A stretch of DNA of 64,000 nucleotides from Streptomyces rhizoryzae. GTDB taxonomy: Bacteria; Actinomycetota; Actinomycetes; Streptomycetales; Streptomycetaceae. The DNA lies in NCBI RefSeq assembly GCF_023155275.1, contig NZ_JALMUV010000043.1, positions 1 to 64,000 of the forward strand, in the 5' to 3' direction. How positions within the stretch are numbered: the first letter of the stretch is position 1; each line of letters starts with the position of its first letter. A program made the translations under genes and the position numbers. The notes under the pieces were generated by a model that saw only the letters and a program-made list of their open reading frames with translations, did no database searches and was not told the origin of the DNA. Positions 60,408 through 64,000 of the stretch are shown one piece after another.

Positions 60408-61670
60408 ATGGCTAATGGGGTGTGGCACACCGGATACGGCATAGAGATCAATCTGTCCCTGCCCGACCTCGGTCACCCGGACCGTCCCGATCTGCTCCGG
60501 GAGATCATTGCCAGAGTCTCCGAGCGCGACCCGCAGCTGCTCGAATGCCTGGCGCACCACGACAAGCGTGAGTGCCTGTCGGAGTCGGGCGGCAAATCGC
60601 CCTGGATGTTCATCCGCCGAGGGCGCGTGGGTGGCCGGCGACCGCTCGTCGCCTCGCACCTGCCGATCACGCACAAGGCGACGCCGGCGGAGAGTGCCCA
60701 GCACAAGGCCACCAAGGAGCGGATCGTCGAGGCCGCCGGGCGTTACGGCCTGGATGCCGAGGCCGAGGTTCCCATCGGCAACCGGCGCAGCGTCTCGGAC
60801 GCCGTCGTCGTCGGTCCCGGCGGCATACGGATCGGCTGGGAGATCCAGTACCACCACCTCAGTCCCAGCAGCGTCCACCGGCGCTCGGTCAACGCCGTGG
60901 AGCACGGCATCACTCCCCTCTGGGTGGCGAAGGACCGGACGGCCTCCCTGATCGACCGCGCTCCGTGGGCGCGGGTCGACGACATGCCGTGGAAGGACAT
61001 CGCCGACGGCAAGGAGATGGTGATCCGCGGCGGGTACCGGCACCTCGAAGTCTGGAAGTGCGTAGCGAGCAGTGAGCACCACTGCCTCATCAGCGAGGGC
61101 GCCGGCCACTGTGGCGCGATTCACGCGGACTGGTTCGTGCCCGCGCTGTGCCTGCCGGAGAAGAAGGCGGTCTTCATCGAGGACCTGGTCCTGCGGAGCG
61201 CGACGGGCGAGAGCGTCCCGGTCTACGTGCCCAACCGAGGAAACGGGCGCGCCGGCCGGCACATGTGGGTTTCGGTCGAGGACCGCGCGCTGTGGCAGGA
61301 GCTCATCGGTGAGAAGACGCCTCTCCCTGCGGCCCCGGTCGAAGAGGAGGACGACCTGATCACGTTCGCCGAGCAGGAGATCGACCGCAGCTGCCGAGCG
61401 GGGGAGGAGGGCTGGTTCGTCAGCGACGGCCGACCTGTTCGCGATCTCGACCAGCCGACCGGCGGCTTCACGCTTCCCCGCATGCCGGTCCAGCGGTCCC
61501 GCGACCCGATGCGGATCACCACCGTGGAACGCGCCGCTGCCTCCGCCGCGCTGGGGTGCCCGCCGTGGGAGCTCGGGTTGTGCGCCGGCTGCGGCCAGCT
61601 GATGCGGCGCTACGGGCGGAACGCCGCCATGTACTGCAAAGTGTGCCGGGCCGTCCTCAACGGGCGCTAG
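60408..61670 (+). CDS. CoiA-like PD-(D/E)xK nuclease with C-terminal zinc ribbon
   Basis: A 420-residue protein. The nuclease core RRSVSDAVVVGPGGIRIGWE IQYHHLS-type stretch gives Asp131 and E145-x-Q147, the D...ExQ arrangement of CoiA/VRR-like endonucleases, followed by VHRRSVNAVEHGITPLWVAK as in CoiA (repeat of small helices then a strand). The C-terminus has CAGC...CKVC, a zinc ribbon. ATG at 60408 after GGTGGGGGG. It is the last gene before the right att site and is intact, unlike its upstream neighbour; a role in DNA uptake, element defence or transfer is possible. Confidence 0.7.
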   Translation: MANGVWHTGYGIEINLSLPDLGHPDRPDLLREIIARVSERDPQLLECLAHHDKRECLSESGGKSPWMFIRRGRVGGRRPLVASHLPITHKATPAESAQHKATKERIVEAAGRYGLDAEAEVPIGNRRSVSDAVVVGPGGIRIGWEIQYHHLSPSSVHRRSVNAVEHGITPLWVAKDRTASLIDRAPWARVDDMPWKDIADGKEMVIRGGYRHLEVWKCVASSEHHCLISEGAGHCGAIHADWFVPALCLPEKKAVFIEDLVLRSATGESVPVYVPNRGNGRAGRHMWVSVEDRALWQELIGEKTPLPAAPVEEEDDLITFAEQEIDRSCRAGEEGWFVSDGRPVRDLDQPTGGFTLPRMPVQRSRDPMRITTVERAAASAALGCPPWELGLCAGCGQLMRRYGRNAAMYCKVCRAVLNGR

Positions 61671-61707
61671 CCGGGAACTGCAACCAAAACTGCAACCACA
61701 CAACGAC

Positions 61708-61740
61708 GAAGGTCCCGGCCGCTGAGCGGTCGGGACCTTC
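61708..61740. terminator. Hairpin at the right end of the island
   Basis: Stem of about 16 bp with one G-T pair (GAAGGTCCCG...CGGGACCTTC outer arms), 22 bp from the tRNA 3' end. It can end both the nuclease gene and the tRNA, replacing the terminator left at 50731. Confidence 0.8.
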
Positions 61741-61759
61741 GTTTCGGCTGGTCAGCCGT

Positions 61760-61814
61760 GGCGGAGGATACGAGATTCGAACTCGTGAGGGGTTGCCCCC
61801 AACACGCTTTCCAA
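61760..61814 (-). repeat. Right attachment repeat, part of the intact tRNA-Ser(GGA)
   Basis: 55 bp identical to 50770-50824; it supplies the 3' half of the functional tRNA. Confidence 0.92.
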
Positions 61815-61846
61815 GCGTGCGCCCTAGGCCACTAGGCGAATCCTCC
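61762..61846 (-). tRNA. tRNA-Ser(GGA)
   Basis: Minus strand: acceptor GGAGGAT / ATCCTCC, discriminator G, anticodon arm CACGC-TTGGAAA-GCGTG giving anticodon GGA, long variable arm, T arm with GTTCGAATC. CCA not encoded. It reads UCC/UCU. Host gene of the island's attachment site. Confidence 0.95.
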
Positions 61847-61970
61847 GCCGCAAACAATACAAGACGTTGGGGAGTGCTCGCGAACATGATCCGGGGGAGG
61901 GGGGCCCGGAGGGGGTGGCGCGGGGGGCCGGGTCGTTTCCGGGGCGGGGGATCCGCTAATGTGGGGCGCA

Positions 61971-62056
61971 GCCCCTCACGTGGCGCTATCTGACTGAACT
62001 CCCCCAGGGCCGGAAGGCAGCAAGGGTAGGTCGGCTCTGGCGGGTGCGTGAGGGGC
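61971..62056 (+). ncRNA. ffs: Signal recognition particle RNA (small bacterial type)
   Basis: The closing stem GCCCCTCACG / CGTGAGGGGC spans the ends; the conserved Ffh-binding loop GGAAGGCAGCAAGGGTAG is intact in the middle. Length about 86 nt. Its position between tRNA-Ser and dnaX is the usual one in Streptomyces. A TAAT-type -10 (GCTAAT) lies just upstream. Confidence 0.95.
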
Positions 62057-62128
62057 GCTTGCGTGTCCGGGCGGGGCCGTGAGCTCGGGGAAGTCCGGTT
62101 GTCAGTGCGGCCCGATATCGTCGTAAGC

Positions 62129-64000
62129 GTGTCGTCCCTCGCGCTGTACCGCCGCTACCGCCCCGAGACCTTCGCCGAGGTCATCGGGCAAGAGCACGTG
62201 ACCGACCCGCTTCAGCAGGCGCTGCGGAACAACCGCGTCAACCACGCGTATCTGTTCAGCGGCCCCCGGGGCTGCGGCAAGACGACCAGCGCCCGGATCC
62301 TGGCCCGCTGCCTGAACTGTGAGGAAGGTCCCACCCCGACGCCGTGCGGGACGTGCCGCTCGTGCGTGGACCTGGCCCGCAACGGCCGGGGATCGATCGA
62401 CGTGATCGAGATCGACGCCGCCTCGCACGGTGGTGTCGACGACGCCCGCGAGCTGCGGGAGAAGGCGTTCTTCGGGCCGGCCAGCAGCCGCTACAAGATC
62501 TACATCATCGACGAGGCGCACATGGTGACCTCGGCGGGGTTCAACGCCCTGCTGAAGGTCGTCGAGGAGCCGCCGGAGCACCTGAAGTTCATCTTCGCGA
62601 CCACCGAGCCGGAGAAGGTCATCGGGACGATCCGGTCGCGCACGCACCACTATCCGTTCCGGCTGGTCCCGCCCGGCACGCTGCGGGACTACCTCGCCGA
62701 GGTCTGCGAGCGGGAGAAGATCCCGGTCGAGGACGGGGTGCTGCCGCTGGTGGTGCGCGCCGGTGCCGGTTCGGTCCGGGACTCGATGTCGGTGATGGAC
62801 CAGCTGCTGGCCGGGGCCGCCGCGGACGGTGTGACATACGCCATGGCGACGTCGCTGCTGGGGTACACCGACGGGTCGCTGCTGGACTCGATCGTCGAGG
62901 CGTTCGCGGCGGCGGACGGGGCGGCGGCCTTCGAGGTCGTCGACCGGGTCATCGAGGGCGGGAACGACCCGCGCCGCTTCGTGGCCGACCTGCTGGAGCG
63001 GCTGCGCGACCTGGTGATCCTGGCGGCGGTGCCGGACGCCGGGGAGAAGGGCCTGATCGACGCGCCCGCCGATGTCGTGGAGCGGATGACCGCGCAGGCG
63101 TCGGTGTTCGGGGCGGCGGAGCTCAGCCGCGCCGCCGACCTGGTCAACGCCGGGCTGACGGAGATGCGCGGCGCGACCTCGCCGCGGCTCCAGCTGGAGC
63201 TGATCTGCGCCCGGGTGCTGCTGCCGGCGGCGTACGGCGACGAGCGGTCGGTGCAGGCGCGGCTGGACCGCCTGGAGCGCGGAGCGGCCGCGGCCGGGCC
63301 GGCCATGGCGCTGGGCGGCGGGGCCGCCCTCGCCGCCCCGGCGGGCGTGGGGCCCGGCGGGGCCCTGGTGGAGACCGGCGGGCCGGCGGCGGCGTACGTA
63401 CCGGGGCCGGAGGCGCATCCGCCGATGCCGGCCGGGGGCCCCTCGGGCCCGGCGGCGGCCCGGGCCGCGGTGCGCGGTGCGACGGGCGCGGCCCCGGCGG
63501 CGGCTCCCACCGGAGCGGCTGCCGGAGCAGGAATGGCTGCCGCGGCAGGAGTGGCCGGTGCGGAGGCGGGTGCCGAGGAGCCCGCCGGGGCGCCGGCGGC
63601 CGGTGGTGCGTACGGCGGTGCGCCGCAGGGCGGAGTGCCGCAGGCCGGTGCCGGTGCCGGTGCCGGTGCCGGTGACGGCGGTGCGGGGCAGGGCGGTGGC
63701 CCGCAGGCCGGGGCCCGTCCCGGGGCCTGGCCCGGTGGCACGCAGCGCAGCGGTGCGGCGGCGGGCGGCGAGCCGGCCGGTGCCGGGCGCCGACCCGGCA
63801 GCTGGCCCTCGGCCGTGGCGCCGGGGCAGGGCGGGCGGCCGGCCGGCGGCGGCCCGCCGGAGCCCGTGGGCACCGGAGCCGCGGCGCCCGCCGGCGGCGC
63901 GCCCGCGCCCGCGGCGCCCGGCCCGCAGCCCCCCGCCCCGGCGGCCCCGGCCGCCGGGCAGGGCGCCGCGCAGGTCCGGCAGATGTGGCCGCAGATCCTG
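62129..64000 (+). CDS. dnaX: DNA polymerase III subunit gamma/tau, 3' end outside window
   Basis: The clamp-loader ATPase. From GTG 62129 (MSSLALYRRYRPETFAEVIG) it has Walker A GPRGCGKTT, the zinc site CLNC...CGTCRSC, Walker B YIIDEAHM, sensor 1 FATTEP and the Arg-finger region IRSRTHHYPFRL. After about residue 390 it becomes a long Gly/Ala/Pro-rich linker, as usual for Streptomyces tau, still open at the window edge. No strong ribosome-binding site is seen; GTG 62105 is in frame but the chosen start matches the family. Confidence 0.96.
   Translation, partial: MSSLALYRRYRPETFAEVIGQEHVTDPLQQALRNNRVNHAYLFSGPRGCGKTTSARILARCLNCEEGPTPTPCGTCRSCVDLARNGRGSIDVIEIDAASHGGVDDARELREKAFFGPASSRYKIYIIDEAHMVTSAGFNALLKVVEEPPEHLKFIFATTEPEKVIGTIRSRTHHYPFRLVPPGTLRDYLAEVCEREKIPVEDGVLPLVVRAGAGSVRDSMSVMDQLLAGAAADGVTYAMATSLLGYTDGSLLDSIVEAFAAADGAAAFEVVDRVIEGGNDPRRFVADLLERLRDLVILAAVPDAGEKGLIDAPADVVERMTAQASVFGAAELSRAADLVNAGLTEMRGATSPRLQLELICARVLLPAAYGDERSVQARLDRLERGAAAAGPAMALGGGAALAAPAGVGPGGALVETGGPAAAYVPGPEAHPPMPAGGPSGPAAARAAVRGATGAAPAAAPTGAAAGAGMAAAAGVAGAEAGAEEPAGAPAAGGAYGGAPQGGVPQAGAGAGAGAGDGGAGQGGGPQAGARPGAWPGGTQRSGAAAGGEPAGAGRRPGSWPSAVAPGQGGRPAGGGPPEPVGTGAAAPAGGAPAPAAPGPQPPAPAAPAAGQGAAQVRQMWPQIL
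63644..63673 (+). repeat. Five tandem GCCGGT hexamers in the dnaX linker
   Basis: Perfect GCCGGT x5, encoding alternating Ala-Gly in the disordered part of DnaX; likely length-variable among strains. Confidence 0.85.

Larger units (their letters stand above)
50770..61814. mobile_element. 11-kb island integrated in tRNA-Ser(GGA)
   Basis: Bounded by 55-bp direct repeats of the tRNA 3' half; the right copy keeps the tRNA whole. Contents: SseB-like gene, WxG-like helical protein, RHS toxin, immunity gene, fragmentary genes, a frameshifted phosphatase regulator and a CoiA-like nuclease. I find no integrase, excisionase, replication or conjugation gene, so it is either decayed or a satellite needing an outside recombinase. 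GC is visibly lower than in the flanks, strongest at the toxin tip and immunity gene. Confidence 0.85.

Noticed and set aside
62102..63873. Minus-strand and out-of-frame ORFs over dnaX
   Set aside because: They are shadows; the true dnaX frame is open to the window edge.
1..64000. CRISPR arrays, rRNA genes, complete insertion sequences, phage structural genes
   Set aside because: Searched by eye; no spaced direct repeats, rRNA motifs, transposases with terminal repeats or capsid/tail genes were seen.

Overview
The window is chromosomal DNA from a Streptomyces or very close relative. The evidence is the very high GC, the GTG starts and strong GGAGG ribosome-binding sites, a two-domain geosmin synthase, a tandem pair of SigB-type sigma factors, a LAxTG sorting signal, and a core order (two sigma genes, tRNA-Ser, tadA, upp; then tRNA-Ser, ffs, dnaX) that recalls the S. 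coelicolor SCO4034-SCO4042 and dnaX neighbourhoods. I ran no searches: family calls come from reading motifs.

Layout. 1-10.9 kb is largely core: a lipoprotein running off the edge, sigN- and sigF-like genes, a Dabb protein, small membrane proteins, a DUF4232 lipoprotein, a tandem 2TM (SLATT/DUF4231-like) protein beside tRNA-Ser(CGA), tadA with its partner gene, upp, and a LytR_C protein. 11-13.7 kb holds an ECF sigma factor with a membrane partner and a sortase-type surface protein, then an L32 gene behind a zinc-type (Zur-like) operator. 13.8-25.2 kb is a series of regulator/target pairs: alcohol dehydrogenase; P450 plus ferredoxin with a divergent MarR; flotillin plus a small partner; MFS with a divergent XRE; methyltransferase with a divergent MocR; DUF1348 with a divergent TetR across two perfect palindromes. 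25.3-26.4 kb is an AT-richer patch of broken or orphan genes (SseB fragment, toxin-like and immunity-like small ORFs, DUF397 remnant). 26.4-32 kb has ornithine aminotransferase and a DDAH-type hydrolase with an Lrp regulator, then a GntR-MFS operon. 32.1-39.6 kb has a secreted I66-like inhibitor, a Tat amidohydrolase, two tandem ATP-grasp genes and geosmin synthase. 39.5-47.9 kb holds an SDR/SnoaL/LysR set, an MFS and an Lrp gene both cut at one breakpoint, a small Gly-rich peptide before an ABC exporter, and DoxX divergent from an amidohydrolase with a matched pair of operators.

50.77-61.81 kb is an integrated island bounded by a 55-bp direct repeat of the 3' half of tRNA-Ser(GGA). It carries an SseB-like gene, a helical WxG-like gene, a 1475-residue RHS polymorphic toxin with a type VII-type N-terminus, a HEAT-like immunity gene, a phosphatase/kinase regulator broken by frameshifts, and a CoiA-like nuclease next to the right end. 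No integrase was recognised, so it looks like a decayed or passenger element. The window ends in ffs and the 5' part of dnaX.

The best leads are the tRNA-bounded toxin island, the second SseB/toxin/immunity remnant at 25.3-26.1 kb, the tandem SLATT-like protein, the Gly-rich FVIIGRF peptide with its exporter neighbour, the ATP-grasp pair, and the geosmin synthase frame that runs through its own terminator.
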